From the NCBI GenBank assembly GCA_029259845.1, contig JAJDEI010000100.1:1-64000 (forward strand): a DNA stretch of 64,000 nt. The letters run 5' to 3'. The translations under genes and the position numbers were made by a program. Below are positions 1 to 10,520 of the stretch, piece by piece. The notes beneath the pieces were generated by a model, which worked only from the letters and a program-made list of their open reading frames with translations, searched no databases and was not told the origin of the DNA. Source of the DNA: Planctomycetaceae bacterium (GTDB taxonomy: Bacteria; Planctomycetota; Planctomycetia; Planctomycetales; Planctomycetaceae). Positions within the stretch are counted from its first letter, which is position 1, and every line of letters begins with the position of its first letter.

Positions 1-2
1 CA

Positions 3-154
3 GGGCCGTTCAAAGATGGAAGCTGGGCAACCTCGTCACCCGAAGCGTCAGCGAGGGACGAATCGCTCACTCACGTTCGCTTCCTCGCTGACGCTTCGGG
101 TGACCATTGAGCTTGTCCCGGTCGGTCTTCTCCCAAGTGAAACTCTGAATGACC
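3..154 (+). repeat. R1 repeat, copy 1
   Basis: This is one of six copies of a 150-154 bp intergenic element. It opens with GGGCCGTTCAAAG and closes with CTCTGAATGACC, which are near inverted repeats. Inside is a second inverted pair, ACCCGAAGCGTCAGCGAGG against CCTCGCTGACGCTTCGGGT, so the whole element can fold into one long hairpin. The other copies begin near 10521 (inverted), 36030, 36374, 42116 and 56457. It encodes no convincing protein. Confidence 0.85.
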
Positions 155-177
155 GCGGGTGGATCCGCTCACTGGTG

Positions 178-526
178 GGGGGGTGGGGCGATCTGACACC
201 GATGATTAGGCCGTGTTGACATTCAATCCGTCGGTTTGTCCGCAGGAAATGGGGTCGCACCGGTTGTCCCAACCCGTGCCGCGCAGCGGCAGGAAGCCTG
301 TGCTTGGCCGGACGATTTCCCCAGAGGCTTCTTGTCGCGTTGCGACACGGGTTGGGACAACCCGTGCTACCCGAAATGCCCTGCAAAACGGACCGTTTCG
401 TATGTCAACACGACCGAGTCAGCCGCTCGGAACTCTGGGGCTGTGGACAGTGAATGAGCCACGTGACGGTCCCAGTGTTCGGTCTCAGGAAACGTTTCCG
501 CTGCCTCAACAGCGCCCCAGCCACCC
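178..526 (+). repeat. R3 GGGTGGCTGGGGC-type element with nested inverted repeat
   Basis: The left end (GGTGGGGCGATCTGA near 184) and the right end (GCCCCAGCCACCC, 514-526) are inverted versions of each other and match the ends of the element at 16731-16867. The stretch 435-526 is clearly similar, in reverse complement, to 43684-43776. Nested inside is a perfect 15-bp inverted repeat, TTGTCCCAACCCGTG at 264-278 and its complement at 346-360. No gene is seen between position 1 and the monooxygenase start at 688. Confidence 0.6.
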
Positions 527-687
527 TGAAATGAGCGAACACCACCATCCAACGGATACACCCGTTGGCCTTGACGATGGACCGTGTCCGTGAAATCTCG
601 CCGTTCTGGTGGTATCTTGGCACAGTCTCTGCTGGCCATTCCTCTCACGAAACCCGGCAGCCTTCACAACCCGACCAGACAGCCACC

Positions 688-1866
688 ATGAACCGCACGG
701 GAACCTTCGCCCACTATCAGAACGATATCTATGAGCGGGGGACGCGGGGGGAATTGCCGTCGCTGCCGATTCCGATCGAGGAACTCGAATCGCTGGCGCG
801 CGAGCGCCTCCTCAAGGAGGCGTACGACTACATCGCCGGAGGGGCCGGGTCGGAGTCGACCATGCGGTTCAACTTGCAGGCGTTCGAACAGTGGCGGATC
901 GTGCCGCGGATGTTGCGGGACGTCTCCCAACGGGATTTGAGCGTCGAGGTGCTGGGCACGACGCTGCCCGCTCCGGTGATGCTGGCACCGATCGGCGTGC
1001 AGACAATCGCCCATCCTGATGGCGAAGTCGCCGTCGCCCGGGCAGCCCGAAACCTGAACGTACCGCTCATCCATTCGACCGCCGCCACGAAAACACCCGA
1101 AGAGGTCGCCCAGGCCGCCGGCGATTGTCCCCGTTGGTACCAACTTTACTGGCCCAGTGACCGCGACATCACCCGGAGCTTCATCCAGCGGGCCGAAGCG
1201 GCAGGGTACACGGCTCTCGTGGTGACGCTCGATACGCGTCTGTTGGCGTGGCGGGAGCGCGATCTGGGATCCGCCTATCTCCCCTTCTTCGAGGGGGAAG
1301 GATTGGGCATCTTCTTCACCGATCCGGTGTTCCGCAGCCGGCTCGAAAAGCCGCCCGAGGAGGATCCGGCTGCAGCGACCAAGGCATGGCTGGAACTCTT
1401 TTCCGACCTGAGCCATAACTGGGACGATTTGGCGTATCTGCGCGACTGCACATCGATGCCGATCGTTCTCAAAGGGATCATGCATCCCGGCGACGCGCTG
1501 CGGGCGGCCAAGCTGGGGATTGATGGGATCGTCGTCTCGAACCACGGCGGACGTCAGGTCGACGGCGGCATGGCGGCCCTCGATGCGCTGCCGGGCATTG
1601 TCGAGGCCGTGAACGGTGCAATCCCCATTCTGTTCGACAGCGGCATCCGTCGCGGCTCGGACATCTTCAAGGCGCTGGCACTCGGTGCCAAAGCGGTGCT
1701 CCTGGGCCGCCCGTACATGTGGGGCTTGGCGATGGCAGGCGACGAGGGAGTGGCCGAGGTGCTCAACCGCCTGCTGGCCGATTTCGACCTAACGATGGCC
1801 ATGAGCGGCTACACGAATCCCCAGGAACTGACGCCTGCGGCCCTCGCATCCCGCAGAAACTCTTGA
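688..1866 (+). CDS. FMN-dependent alpha-hydroxy-acid oxidase, lactate 2-monooxygenase-like
   Basis: The 392-residue protein belongs to the FMN-dependent alpha-hydroxy-acid oxidase family, which oxidises L-2-hydroxy acids such as lactate in a TIM-barrel fold. The N-terminal run from IYERGTRGELP through YIAGGAGSESTMRFN to WRIVPRMLRDVS resembles lactate 2-monooxygenases more than membrane L-lactate dehydrogenases. The catalytic signature SNHGGRQVDGG puts the active-site His at residue 286, and the FMN-phosphate segment DSGIRRGSDIFKALALGAKAV follows. The open frame extends upstream to 565, but homology starts at the ATG at 688, so that start is used. No cytochrome or transporter partner lies alongside. 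Whether it acts as oxidase, monooxygenase or dehydrogenase cannot be settled from sequence. Confidence 0.9.
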   Translation: MNRTGTFAHYQNDIYERGTRGELPSLPIPIEELESLARERLLKEAYDYIAGGAGSESTMRFNLQAFEQWRIVPRMLRDVSQRDLSVEVLGTTLPAPVMLAPIGVQTIAHPDGEVAVARAARNLNVPLIHSTAATKTPEEVAQAAGDCPRWYQLYWPSDRDITRSFIQRAEAAGYTALVVTLDTRLLAWRERDLGSAYLPFFEGEGLGIFFTDPVFRSRLEKPPEEDPAAATKAWLELFSDLSHNWDDLAYLRDCTSMPIVLKGIMHPGDALRAAKLGIDGIVVSNHGGRQVDGGMAALDALPGIVEAVNGAIPILFDSGIRRGSDIFKALALGAKAVLLGRPYMWGLAMAGDEGVAEVLNRLLADFDLTMAMSGYTNPQELTPAALASRRNS

Positions 1867-1874
1867 TTCGACGG

Positions 1875-2075
1875 GTGGCTGGGGCATCTTTCGTGCGTGG
1901 AGCCGACCGCAGGCATGGTTTTGCCTCGGCGGGTCGCACGACCGGTCGTTGTCACAGCCCCTGATCGGTGAGCCTCACGACGGGGGCCAAGGAGACTTTC
2001 TGATTGGCGTCAGCTTGCGGCAAAACATGGCCGAACTCGTTCCTCAACAGCCATGAACGCCCCAGCCAGCCTCAT
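1875..2075 (+). repeat. R3 GGGTGGCTGGGGC-type element
   Basis: The element opens with GGGTGGCTGGGGC just after the monooxygenase stop and ends near 2060-2072 with GCCCCAGCCAGCC, its near-perfect inverse. The interior shows no gene. It fills most of the 353-bp gap before scpB, so any scpB promoter must lie in it or in the roughly 140 bp that follow. Confidence 0.5.
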
Positions 2076-2219
2076 CATGGAGTGGATGCACCCTTTCTCA
2101 CGGGCGACCGGCGTTCGCTCTTGCCCACGTTGGGGCGGGAGCGATATATTTCGCCGCCCGCCTCATGGTGGGGATGCGCGCCCGCGCTCACCGTCTTCTC
2201 TTTTCCTGGACCGGTCCGC

Positions 2220-3092
2220 ATGACGGCCGACTCGCCTGTCGACAATCTGCCGAACGATTCGGGCGGCGGCGGCGTCCCGGACGACGGCGCGAGGGAGCTT
2301 TCCGCAGACGACATCGAGGCTGCGTATGCGCGTGCGCTGGAGGCCGTGGATGCCGTCGAGCAGGCGGTCCCCGAGCTGTTCGATCCGGACGTGGAAGATC
2401 CGGACGCGGCTTCGGCAGAGACGAGGGCAGCCGCAGAGGCGGGGACGGAAACCAAATCGCTGCCTGCCAACGGGCCGGACGCTCCGTCATCATCTGAGTC
2501 CGCCGTGTCACAGCTGTCGCAGGGAGCGGAATCGTACGAGCCGGAGTTTCCCGCCCACTCTGTGGAGCACATCCTGCAACCGCAACAGGTCATTGAAGCG
2601 GCCCTGTTCGTCGGTGGCGAGCCGCTCACCACGAAGCGTCTCGCCAAACTGCTCGGCGGCGATTCGAACGGTGAAGCGGTCGAACAGCTGATCGGCGGCC
2701 TCAACGCACGATATCGAGACGAGGCGCGGCCGTACGAAATTCGTCTCGGTGAGGGAGGCTATCGACTGGCGCTCATGTCAGAGTTCGAGCGCGTCCGGGA
2801 CCGGGTCTACGGGCGGAATCCGAAGAATGTGAAGCTCTCACAGGACGCACTGGAGGTGCTCGCTTTCGTCGCCTATCAGCAGCCCGTCCACGTGCGGCAG
2901 CTTGAAGAAGCCGGCAAGGCGAACGCCGCTGCGGTGATCCGACAGCTTCTGCGTCGGCAACTCGTCAGCCTGTGCCGAAGTGATGCCGGGTCGGATGGCG
3001 TCACCTATGAAACGACTCCGCGATTTCTGGAACTGTTCGGCCTGCGCAGCCTCGACGACCTGCCGCTCCCCGAGGATTTGGCGATGAAGTAA
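2220..3092 (+). CDS. scpB: Segregation and condensation protein B
   Basis: ScpB binds the kleisin ScpA and, with SMC, compacts and segregates chromosomes. The conserved part of this 290-residue protein starts near residue 110 (QVIEAALFVGGEPLTTKRLAKLLG) and carries two winged-helix units. The second is marked by LSQDALEVLAFVAYQQPV followed by an AAVIRQLLRRQLV recognition segment. The first 100 or so residues are acidic and low-complexity and form an extension absent from the typical 180-200 residue ScpB. The ATG at 2220 gives a protein beginning MTADSPVDNL; a longer frame back to 2004 has no homology. scpA is not in the window. Confidence 0.88.
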   Translation: MTADSPVDNLPNDSGGGGVPDDGARELSADDIEAAYARALEAVDAVEQAVPELFDPDVEDPDAASAETRAAAEAGTETKSLPANGPDAPSSSESAVSQLSQGAESYEPEFPAHSVEHILQPQQVIEAALFVGGEPLTTKRLAKLLGGDSNGEAVEQLIGGLNARYRDEARPYEIRLGEGGYRLALMSEFERVRDRVYGRNPKNVKLSQDALEVLAFVAYQQPVHVRQLEEAGKANAAAVIRQLLRRQLVSLCRSDAGSDGVTYETTPRFLELFGLRSLDDLPLPEDLAMK

Positions 3093-3120
3093 CGGTTCGC
3101 CGTTTGACCACGAATAGCGA

Positions 3121-3260
3121 CGGGTGGCGGGGGCGCGTCAGTGCTTGGGAAGTCGCAGAGGCCTCTGTTTCGGGGGCCGTGAGCAATTGACAGGCAGCGG
3201 CACGGCCCCCGTGATCGACGCGGCAGGACACACGCACGCCCTTGTTGCGCCCCGCCACCC
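3121..3260 (-). repeat. R2 140-bp element, inverted diverged copy
   Basis: The element is bounded by GGGTGGCGGGGGCG at 3122 and CGCCCCGCCACCC ending at 3260, giving the same 140-bp length as the other R2 copies. The conserved core, GCCGCGTCGATCACGGGGGC in the 36 and 42 kb copies, appears here in reverse complement near 3207-3227. It lies between the convergent ends of scpB and the DUF3999 gene, where its stem could also help terminate transcription. Confidence 0.65.
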
Positions 3261-3274
3261 CGGCCGCCGTCAGT

Positions 3275-4648
3275 TCACGCCTCGGCATCCATCCGTTTGA
3301 CGGCTTGGTACAGGCCGAAGCCCAGCGCGATGACCAGCAGGGCGATCACACTTCCCAGGACCGCCGGGTGAAGAAGCAGATCCCTCAACGGCAATCTGCG
3401 CCGCTGACCGGCGCCGGGGTTCGGCTGCTGTTCGCCCAGTTCGGCCGACGTGACGTCGAACCCGGACCGCAACAACGACTGCATGGCGGCCGTGTCCTGA
3501 TCGACAGGCTTGGCGTCGGCATCCCCATAGACAAGGCGATAGCGCTCATCGGGAGCAGCGAGAAACGCCAGCTCGTATTGGTTCCCCTCGGCAGCGACGC
3601 CGGCAATCTCCAACGGAGGGCTGTCACGATTCTCAATCACGATGCGGTATCGTTCGTGCCGCGACTCCGGGAACGTGATCGAGAGTTGCTCGCGCTGCAA
3701 ATCTTTGAAGTCGATGCGTGACACGGTCGCCTGTCCGATGGAGTGCCAGGTTCGCCGCACGCCGTCGACGTCTTCAATCTCGACCGCTGCGCTTCTGCTG
3801 AAATTGCGGCTGGGCGTTTCCAATGTCAGTGACGTCAGCGGTTCACGCCGGCTGTCGATCAAGATGACCGACTGCTGTTTGTCTTCATCCTGCTCGACTT
3901 GGAACCGGACCGGCGGATAGGCCCGCTTGACGTCCTCGTCCGGGGTTTCTCGTTCGACCTCGCGCCAGAAATCAACGCGGTCAATCCGAAACGGCCGCCG
4001 CTCGATGGAGAAGCGTTCCACCCGTTCCGTCTCCTCCCCGCCTCGCAGGCGGCGCGTCAGTTCGAGGAGTTCTGATTCCTGCTGCGCGGTCACGTCGTCG
4101 ATCACAATGCGAAAGCGCCGCCGCTCCGTTTCCGGATAGACGACGCTGTCCCGCCGCACATCCATGTACCGGGAGTAGTCGAAGATGAGGGTCTCTTGCC
4201 CGACCGGCTCCCACCGGCTGCCGTCGGCGGACGTCTCGACATGCACACGTTTTTCAAAATTGCGCAGCGGTGAGACGAGCGTTAGCCCGTTGGGATGCGG
4301 GTCTTTGGGGCCGAGCGGAACGATGATCTCCAGCCCGCCGTCATCCAGCGGTCGGACCGACGGCTGCCGCGCCACCCACGTCTTGCGGACCTTTCGCCGT
4401 TTTGACGTCTGCACCTTGCGCCGCACATACGCCACCGGATGATCGTCCGCGTCCAGTAGCCGCAGGTCGAGCAGCGCGTCCTGCGTCGCGGCATAGACAT
4501 CGGCGTCCAACGTGACCGATAGCAGCTCTTCCTGGGCGAGCGCGGGCGACTGCACGTCTTTGGAGAACTGAAACACCGGATCGGCAGCGCTCACACGAGT
4601 CGCCGGCAGGCACATCAATACGACCATCCACAGTGACCGCGTGCTCAT
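3275..4648 (-). CDS. DUF3999 family exported membrane-anchored protein
   Basis: This is a 457-residue protein of the uncharacterised DUF3999 family. It has an N-terminal signal peptide ([21 protein letters not shown]), a large periplasmic beta-rich region with repeated carbohydrate-binding-like blocks ([18 protein letters not shown] and similar), and a single C-terminal membrane helix before KRMDAEA. Its ATG overlaps the stop of the upstream DUF2339 gene by four bases (ATGA, 4645-4648), so the two are translationally coupled. DUF2339 and DUF3999 genes are found side by side in many proteobacteria, which supports both calls and a joint envelope role. The molecular function is unknown. The frame extends upstream to 5218, but that part only overlaps the DUF2339 gene. 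Confidence 0.8.
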   Translation of the reverse strand: MSTRSLWMVVLMCLPATRVSAADPVFQFSKDVQSPALAQEELLSVTLDADVYAATQDALLDLRLLDADDHPVAYVRRKVQTSKRRKVRKTWVARQPSVRPLDDGGLEIIVPLGPKDPHPNGLTLVSPLRNFEKRVHVETSADGSRWEPVGQETLIFDYSRYMDVRRDSVVYPETERRRFRIVIDDVTAQQESELLELTRRLRGGEETERVERFSIERRPFRIDRVDFWREVERETPDEDVKRAYPPVRFQVEQDEDKQQSVILIDSRREPLTSLTLETPSRNFSRSAAVEIEDVDGVRRTWHSIGQATVSRIDFKDLQREQLSITFPESRHERYRIVIENRDSPPLEIAGVAAEGNQYELAFLAAPDERYRLVYGDADAKPVDQDTAAMQSLLRSGFDVTSAELGEQQPNPGAGQRRRLPLRDLLLHPAVLGSVIALLVIALGFGLYQAVKRMDAEA

Positions 4649-7248
4649 GAGTCCTCCTCCCCCTCTTCCGGTTCGTCGACTTCCCGTTCTTCCCCGTCCA
4701 ACGCATCCAGTTCCTCCTCGTCCATCGACAACAGCGTGAATCGATCCTGATACTTGAGATAGATGAACGATCCACAGAGGGTCAGAATGCCGAGCACAAT
4801 GAAGGCGATGATGCGGAAGAACTGATCCAGCTCGGACAGGTCCACGAAGAACACCTTCCAGGCGACGATCGCAAACAGCGCCAGTCCCAGATACCTCAGC
4901 TCCGGGACCCGTTTGCCGATGCCCCGCAGAATCAGCCCGAGGGCGAACAGCGACCACAGAATCGAGATGCCGCCGTACCGCAGACCGTCCAGGTACCCGT
5001 GCAGAAACGCGTTCGTTTCCAGCGTCAGATAGATGAACAGCAACCCCAGACTGCACGCCCCCAGAAAGACGCCCGCCTTCCGTGCGTGCTCTCGTCCGCC
5101 CAGCCAGGCATAAGCGGCGGCGAGGAACCCCACGACCGCGCCAAAATCGATCAATCGCAGCCCGGCATCCCGGAAGGAATACGCTCCCGCATACAGGAAT
5201 CCGTCGGTCACCCCCCAACCGGGCAGGTCGAACACAAACAGCTTGATCAACACACCACCGACAAACAGCAGCAATACGACCAGCAGCGGTCGGCTCTCAC
5301 GGACCAGTGCCTCCCACAACAGCAGGCCGCACATCGCCAGCCAAAGCAACGTCAGCAACGGCAGCTTCACCGGCTCGTACAGGAAGCCGACCGTCCGATT
5401 GAGCTCCAGGTGCAGATAGACGAACAGCATGGCCAGTGGGATGCCGACGGCCAATCGCACGGCCCACGTTCCTCGGAGCCATTCCGGCACATCGTTATCG
5501 CGATCGACCAACCGCCCGCCTTCGGTTTCCGGTCGGCTTAACAGCCGATAGGCCCCTCCCAGGCTCGCGATCGGCACGCCGAACATCACCAGCCGCTCGG
5601 CCAGTTGCCGCAGATACTCGCCCAGAGCCATCTCAGCCGCCGGGGGTGCCTGCAGAAACTGATTGCGCAAGTCGATCAGTCCGAACCGAAACAGCACGAT
5701 GCCGTAGAGCAGATACGAAACCTGCTGCAAAAACCGGCTCCCCAATTTGCCGGCCATCCACAACATGACCAACGCCTGCAGGGCCCAACTCACTGTGATC
5801 CACTGGTTCGAGAGCACGAGCGGCATGGTCACCGCCAGGAAGAACGCCGCCAGTCCGATGAAACTGACCAGCAATTCCCGGTCGATGATCCGCCGGTTGA
5901 GGAAGAAGAGCACATGCCCCGTGTAAAACGCGGCGAGCGCCAACGTCACCGCGGCAACCCATCGTTGTCCGTACAACGGCTCGATCAGCCCGTACGAGAC
6001 GGCATAGAAGATGCCCGCATTCGCCAGCAACGCCAGCAGGTCCAACAGATTCGACTTCTCCCGGTTCACCAATTGGAAGAGGAACGTCATCGTCGAGAAC
6101 AGCGCGAAGAACGCCGCCACAAACGGGAAGACCTGCCAGAAATGCGTGGCCTTGTCGTAGTCCGCCATCGCCCTGAAGAACAGGCCGTACGTCGCCACAA
6201 AGCTCAGGTAATTGACCAGCCTCCAGCTCTTCCAGTAGCAGATGCCGAGCACACCGATCCCCAGCACAAGCATGTACCCGTACAGCCCGGGGAAGTTCAC
6301 GACGTCCGTCGGAAGCATGATCGGCGTGCCGTACCCGCCGATGATCCCCAGCACGGCCACCAGGATCGAGTTGAAGCGGACCGCGATCCCGCCAGCAAGC
6401 ACCGTGACGACGCCCATCAGTACGAAGGCAGGCGGCTGTTCGATGAGATGATAGAAATTGGCGGCAGCGAAGACTGCGAAATAGAGGACCGCCAACCCGC
6501 CGCCCAGCAACCCCTGACCGAGCACGTGATAGCGGCGACCCAGCAGCCGCGTGCCGGCGATCAGCATCCCCAGTCCGGTGATCGTCGACAGCGCCACGCG
6601 GCCCACTTCGTTGATCAGCCCGTGCTCGACGGAATACTTGAGAAAGAACCCGATGCCGACCACGAGAATCAGGATGCCGATTCGCAGCAGCCACTGGCTG
6701 GCGACGGCGAACTCCATCGAGACGCCCTGCGGCACGTGCTCCTCGCCGACAATGATCCAGTTCCAGATCCTGTGCAACGTCTCTTTCGCCGCCGTCTCCC
6801 ACGGATGCGGCTCGCGGGGCGGGGATGGTGTGATCTTGCGAAACTCCTCCGAAAACGCGGCGCCGGCTTGCTTCCGCGCCATCAGAGAGGCGAGCGTCGG
6901 TTCTGCGGGCTCCTTGGAAGGTTCCTCGTCGAACGGCTCAGAACCGGCGGGAGCCTCGACCTGCGGATGTGCGAGTGGCTCTTCAGTCACTTCCGGCTCG
7001 AACTCCGTCGGTCGCTCGAACGCCGGAGATGCTGCCGCTTGTGGTTCGGGCGGAGTCTCCGGCAGCGAAGAGGCTGTCCCCAGCAGCTTGTCGACTTCCC
7101 GCCGCAGATTGCGGAGTTCGGCCTTGAGCGCCAGCAATCCCGAGTCATGCTCTCGCCGCAAGTTGACGAGCAACACGACCGTTGCGATCGGCAGGACCAG
7201 CATCGCCACGATCGCACAGAAAGCCGTCAAGGCAAGGAGTTCTTCCAT
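4645..7248 (-). CDS. DUF2339 polytopic membrane protein
   Basis: The 867-residue integral membrane protein matches the DUF2339 family layout. An N-terminal helix is followed by a coiled-coil-like segment ([18 protein letters not shown]) and an acidic Pro/Glu-rich linker to about residue 150. The rest is a long series of hydrophobic helices running almost to the C terminus, including the conserved glycine-rich stretch [20 protein letters not shown]. The tail is very acidic ([24 protein letters not shown]). It is translationally coupled to the downstream DUF3999 gene. The family is uncharacterised; a cell-envelope or transport role is an inference from topology. A long open frame on the opposite strand (5605-7494) is its shadow. 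Confidence 0.82.
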   Translation of the reverse strand: MEELLALTAFCAIVAMLVLPIATVVLLVNLRREHDSGLLALKAELRNLRREVDKLLGTASSLPETPPEPQAAASPAFERPTEFEPEVTEEPLAHPQVEAPAGSEPFDEEPSKEPAEPTLASLMARKQAGAAFSEEFRKITPSPPREPHPWETAAKETLHRIWNWIIVGEEHVPQGVSMEFAVASQWLLRIGILILVVGIGFFLKYSVEHGLINEVGRVALSTITGLGMLIAGTRLLGRRYHVLGQGLLGGGLAVLYFAVFAAANFYHLIEQPPAFVLMGVVTVLAGGIAVRFNSILVAVLGIIGGYGTPIMLPTDVVNFPGLYGYMLVLGIGVLGICYWKSWRLVNYLSFVATYGLFFRAMADYDKATHFWQVFPFVAAFFALFSTMTFLFQLVNREKSNLLDLLALLANAGIFYAVSYGLIEPLYGQRWVAAVTLALAAFYTGHVLFFLNRRIIDRELLVSFIGLAAFFLAVTMPLVLSNQWITVSWALQALVMLWMAGKLGSRFLQQVSYLLYGIVLFRFGLIDLRNQFLQAPPAAEMALGEYLRQLAERLVMFGVPIASLGGAYRLLSRPETEGGRLVDRDNDVPEWLRGTWAVRLAVGIPLAMLFVYLHLELNRTVGFLYEPVKLPLLTLLWLAMCGLLLWEALVRESRPLLVVLLLFVGGVLIKLFVFDLPGWGVTDGFLYAGAYSFRDAGLRLIDFGAVVGFLAAAYAWLGGREHARKAGVFLGACSLGLLFIYLTLETNAFLHGYLDGLRYGGISILWSLFALGLILRGIGKRVPELRYLGLALFAIVAWKVFFVDLSELDQFFRIIAFIVLGILTLCGSFIYLKYQDRFTLLSMDEEELDALDGEEREVDEPEEGEEDS

Positions 7249-7576
7249 CGGGAATGCTCACACAGACGACAGTTCAGCCTCCGCCCCAACCCTCACGGGG
7301 TCTTGCTTTCTGCGGCGACCTCAAATGAAGGCGATACCGCAGGCGGGATATCACGCGTCAATTTCCAGGAATCGCGGGTGAAGGAAATGACCCGGCGACG
7401 AGCAAAACCTTCGGAGTGTGGGACATCGAAACGCGGCCAGACACCCGGTGTCTCGAATCAGGAACGACCATCCTCGTTAGAGCCGGCCTTTTAATCCATA
7501 CCAGGCATGTTTTTGAGACGAGACACCGGGTGTCTTCCCCCACGTCGCCAGTCGGAAGCCGGAGAACGAGGACGAT
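7249..7576. other. Intergenic region with R4 element
   Basis: The 328-bp gap separates two minus-strand genes, the CehA-type hydrolase (ending 7577) and DUF2339 (starting 7248). It holds one R4 unit at 7439-7535 and no open frame with coding character. A promoter for the DUF2339/DUF3999 pair should lie here, but I could not pick out a convincing one. Confidence 0.5.
7439..7535 (+). repeat. R4 96-bp palindrome-ended element, copy 1
   Basis: Both ends carry the palindrome AGACACCCGGTGTCT or AGACACCGGGTGTCT, at 7439-7453 and 7521-7535, so the termini are palindromes as well as inverted repeats of one another. The roughly 65-bp interior is not coding. Units of the same length occur at 13570-13666, 13688-13783 and 63779-63874. 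Confidence 0.7.
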
Positions 7577-9223
7577 TCATTCTTCCGAGGAGGCATCGGC
7601 GATGCGGCGTTGCATCACCGCGATCCCCTCATCGTAAACGGACAGCACGGCCCGCTGTTCGGCTTCGTCGTCGAACAGGCCTTTCTCGGTGATGAAGGGA
7701 CGGCTCTGCTGCATGTCCTCCAGGAGCAGCTTCCCGGCGTCCGTGTCGAAGAGACGCCGTCCCCCAACGTCAATAAACGTTGCCGACGTATGGCTGAACA
7801 ACTCCTGCCCGTACTCATTTTCCGGTGTGTGCGACACAAACCGGGGATCGTCAGGAGCGAACGGCGGGGGCGTGCGCAGGGCGATCCAGCACGGCCCGTC
7901 GATGTCCAGGCTGATGTCAAGCTCGGCAACGAAGTGCCCTCCCTGCGGACGTGAGGCCGCAGAGGCGACGACTTCACCGTTGCGAACGAGTTCCAACCGC
8001 TCAAAGTCGACACGTCCAACGGCGCTTCCCTTCACTGCAACCACGCCGGGCGACTCCAACGTGATGTCCTCACCCAGTCCATGCCCGTCGGCCGCGAATG
8101 TCAGGAGCGGCCCGTTGGTGATGTAAGATCGCCCCGCTTCGAGTTGGTGGAGCCATTGCTCCGGCGTGATCCGACCCGGAGCCGGCACATAGACGCGAGA
8201 AAAGTCATAAATGAACCAGTCCGTGCCGGTCGACACGGGGACTTTGATGCCTGTGCTCCAGTAGCGGTAAAAACTGTGGGCGTAACTGCCGTGCGACCCG
8301 CCGTCGAAGATGTTGTTGGCGTGCAGACGGCCCGATACCCAGTCCGGAACGTCTTCGAGGCCCCAGTCGTTGTGACACCAGATGACCGTCCCGCCCATTT
8401 CGTGAGCCCGCTCGATCCCGCGCCGCAGCGGGATGCCGTCGGTCCCCGTCTTGGAGATCCCCGGCCCGATGCTCACCGGGTACACCAACTCCGGTATGCT
8501 CAACAACATCACGTGGCCGTATCCCTGTCCCTGTCCGGTAAAGTTGTGGCGGTGCTCCTCGCCGTTGTCAAAATGGACGTGATCCGTGTTGAGAGCGTTG
8601 AGATCGGAACGTGTGTATCCATTCGACGTATAATTGACATCGTCATTGGCTCGCTCCAGATACGACACGAACACTAAATCAAGACCGTCGGCGGTCGCCG
8701 ACTCGATCAGATACCGGTCCGACTCGGCCCGCGTGATCTTCATGACATGCACATGCGTGTTCGCATTCTGATAGCCGGCCCGCCGCGCGTTGTGGAACCG
8801 GTTGAGCTTGAGCGTGACCTCCGCCTGCGTGCGCTTCCGCAGATCGACTGTTTGCGATGACACTTCGGTTTCCAGTCCTGAGAACGCGGCGATCTCCAGT
8901 TCGGCTTGCGGCAGCCGGACCGACGTCGGCTCGACAATCGCCCACCATTGATGAATGGCCTCCCCCTCGCGCAATCCCTGGCCGCGCGGGAGCAAACCGT
9001 CCACCGGCACAATCTCCCCGTCGTCCGTACGAATACGAATCAACCCGGGTCGTTTCTCACCGGTCACCCCGTCGACCAACAGCAGCCGGACCTCGCACGT
9101 CCCCGCTTCGGCTTCTGTCGCCATTCCCGTTTCCGCTTCCGGTTGCGTCGCCGCCTGCACGGCATACAGGGCGCACATCATCAACAACATCACGCCGGCA
9201 GCTGAACACAGGGACAATCGCAT
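7577..9223 (-). CDS. Secreted CehA/McbA-family metallohydrolase (PHP-like)
   Basis: The 548-residue exported protein (signal peptide MRLSLCSAAGVMLLMMCALYAVQA) has a beta-rich N-terminal part followed by a PHP-type metal-dependent hydrolase domain. Visible metal-site motifs are NANTHVHV (H-x-H), the ADGLDLVFVSYLER strand, GGTVIWCHNDWG and VSTGTDWF. The CehA/McbA group is named after carbaryl-hydrolysing enzymes, but most members in planctomycetes are uncharacterised secreted hydrolases. The true substrate here is unknown. A C-terminal domain (GVVAVKGSAVGRVDFERLELVRNGEVV) resembles those seen in family members. It appears to be monocistronic. Confidence 0.8.
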   Translation of the reverse strand: MRLSLCSAAGVMLLMMCALYAVQAATQPEAETGMATEAEAGTCEVRLLLVDGVTGEKRPGLIRIRTDDGEIVPVDGLLPRGQGLREGEAIHQWWAIVEPTSVRLPQAELEIAAFSGLETEVSSQTVDLRKRTQAEVTLKLNRFHNARRAGYQNANTHVHVMKITRAESDRYLIESATADGLDLVFVSYLERANDDVNYTSNGYTRSDLNALNTDHVHFDNGEEHRHNFTGQGQGYGHVMLLSIPELVYPVSIGPGISKTGTDGIPLRRGIERAHEMGGTVIWCHNDWGLEDVPDWVSGRLHANNIFDGGSHGSYAHSFYRYWSTGIKVPVSTGTDWFIYDFSRVYVPAPGRITPEQWLHQLEAGRSYITNGPLLTFAADGHGLGEDITLESPGVVAVKGSAVGRVDFERLELVRNGEVVASAASRPQGGHFVAELDISLDIDGPCWIALRTPPPFAPDDPRFVSHTPENEYGQELFSHTSATFIDVGGRRLFDTDAGKLLLEDMQQSRPFITEKGLFDDEAEQRAVLSVYDEGIAVMQRRIADASSEE

Positions 9224-9597
9224 GGGAAGACCTCATTTGGATGGACAGATGAAGGTGCTCGGGGGGATGTTTGGGAATCGCCAAACGTTAGGGGAGGACA
9301 AGGACGGCTGGGCCACCCCCTGGGAATGTTCTGACGTTGAAAGAACCACGGAAGAGACGGAAACAAAGCCGGTCGGCCGATCACAGCGGTTGTTGCATCG
9401 GAGATCACCGGACAGAGGCATTCGTCGTATTCGCATGATTCGTGGTTCCCTGGATTCAACCGCGAATCATGTGAATGCGGCGAATGAAACTCCTCGCCCT
9501 TGTCATCAACTCCACCTTCCTTCCGTGACTTCCGTGACTTCCGTGACTTCCGTGGTTTTTGTTCCCATGTCTTGGTTGCGGCCCTAACAGGCGGTGG
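9224..9597. other. Intergenic region with nested palindromic repeats
   Basis: The 374-bp gap contains two nested inverted structures. The outer one runs from AACCACGGAAG (9345) to a 9-bp tandem array TTCCGTGAC x3 plus TTCCGTGG (about 9520-9557). The inner one is a long imperfect hairpin built from ATTCG-type units at 9421-9486. I see no coding sequence in it. Confidence 0.6.
9421..9486 (+). repeat. Long imperfect hairpin of ATTCG units
   Basis: The left arm ATTCGCATGATTCGTGGTT is complemented, with few mismatches, by AACCGCGAATCATGTGAAT, separated by a 10-base loop. The arms are built of short repeated units ending in GGTT/AACC, the same design as the other unit palindromes in this window. 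Confidence 0.65.
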
Positions 9598-10428
9598 TCA
9601 CGCCGGGAAAAGCTGTCCGCCGCCGTCGACGCGCAGCACCTGTCCGCTGATGAACCCGGCGCCCGGCGTGCACAGAAACCCGACCAAAGCCGCCACTTCA
9701 TGCGGGCGTCCGTATCGCTCCAGGGTATCCTCCGTCACCAACTGCGTGTCGTCGATCTCGTGAATTCTCAGGAAACGTTCCGTCACCGTCGGCCCGGGAG
9801 CCACACAGTTGACCGGAATGTTCGACGGACGCAGTTGAGCTGCCAGGCAGCGCGTGTATTCGTGCACCGCCGCTTTGGCGACCGAGTAGATCGCTCCGCT
9901 CTCGCGACCGGAGCAACCGGCGATGCTGCCAATGGTGATGATCCGCCCGGACCGCTGCGCTACCATCATCGGAGCGACTTCCCGGCAGCACAGCACGGTT
10001 CCCAGCAGATTGCGGTCCATCACGCTGTTGAAGTCGTCGAGAGAAATGGAAAGGCAATCATCGTTGTCCGGCCGGCCGCCGCGACCGGCCGACGTCCCCG
10101 CCGAGCCGATGTCGCCGCCGGCGCAGCAGACGAGGATGTCGATCTGCTCCCAACGCTCCTGCACTTCGCCGATGAATCGCCGCACCTCGTCTTCACGGGT
10201 GACATCGCCCCACACGGGCATCGATTCGCCCCCACAGGACCGCGCGATGTCGTCGGCGACCTGTTGCATCGACTCCCCTTCGCCGAACGTCTTGGGACTG
10301 TTCTCCCTTGACCCATGCACGGCGACCCGTGCCCCGAGCCGACACAGCTCCTCCGCCATCACCCGCCCCAACCCCCGCGAAGAGCCGGTGACCAATGCGG
10401 TCCGTCTGTCGAGCGGTTTTTCAGGCAT
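9598..10428 (-). CDS. SDR family NAD(P)-dependent oxidoreductase (FabG-like)
   Basis: This is a 276-residue classical short-chain dehydrogenase/reductase. The Rossmann nucleotide motif TGSSRGLG is near residue 14, and VCCAGG follows the fourth strand. The catalytic triad shows as SIAG with [13 protein letters not shown] (Ser, Tyr-x-x-x-Lys), then CVAPGPT and the family ending [16 protein letters not shown]. The start at 10428 ([15 protein letters not shown]) is preferred over the upstream extension to 10524, which lacks homology. The substrate cannot be told from sequence: FabG-like members reduce 3-oxoacyl chains, but sugar and polyol oxidations are just as common. It is divergent from the MFS transporter gene. 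Confidence 0.85.
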   Translation of the reverse strand: MPEKPLDRRTALVTGSSRGLGRVMAEELCRLGARVAVHGSRENSPKTFGEGESMQQVADDIARSCGGESMPVWGDVTREDEVRRFIGEVQERWEQIDILVCCAGGDIGSAGTSAGRGGRPDNDDCLSISLDDFNSVMDRNLLGTVLCCREVAPMMVAQRSGRIITIGSIAGCSGRESGAIYSVAKAAVHEYTRCLAAQLRPSNIPVNCVAPGPTVTERFLRIHEIDDTQLVTEDTLERYGRPHEVAALVGFLCTPGAGFISGQVLRVDGGGQLFPA

Positions 10429-10520
10429 CGTTTCATTCTCGCGGGATCGAGGCGACGTATGAATTCCGATTCTGACCGACTGCCGGGTGTCCCCGCAACG
10501 CTGAAACACCATCCGCAGAG

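Noticed and set aside
5605-7494. 629-residue open frame on the plus strand
   Set aside because: It is antisense to the DUF2339 gene, is rich in Arg, Gln, His and Pro as GC-rich shadow frames are, and shows no domain.
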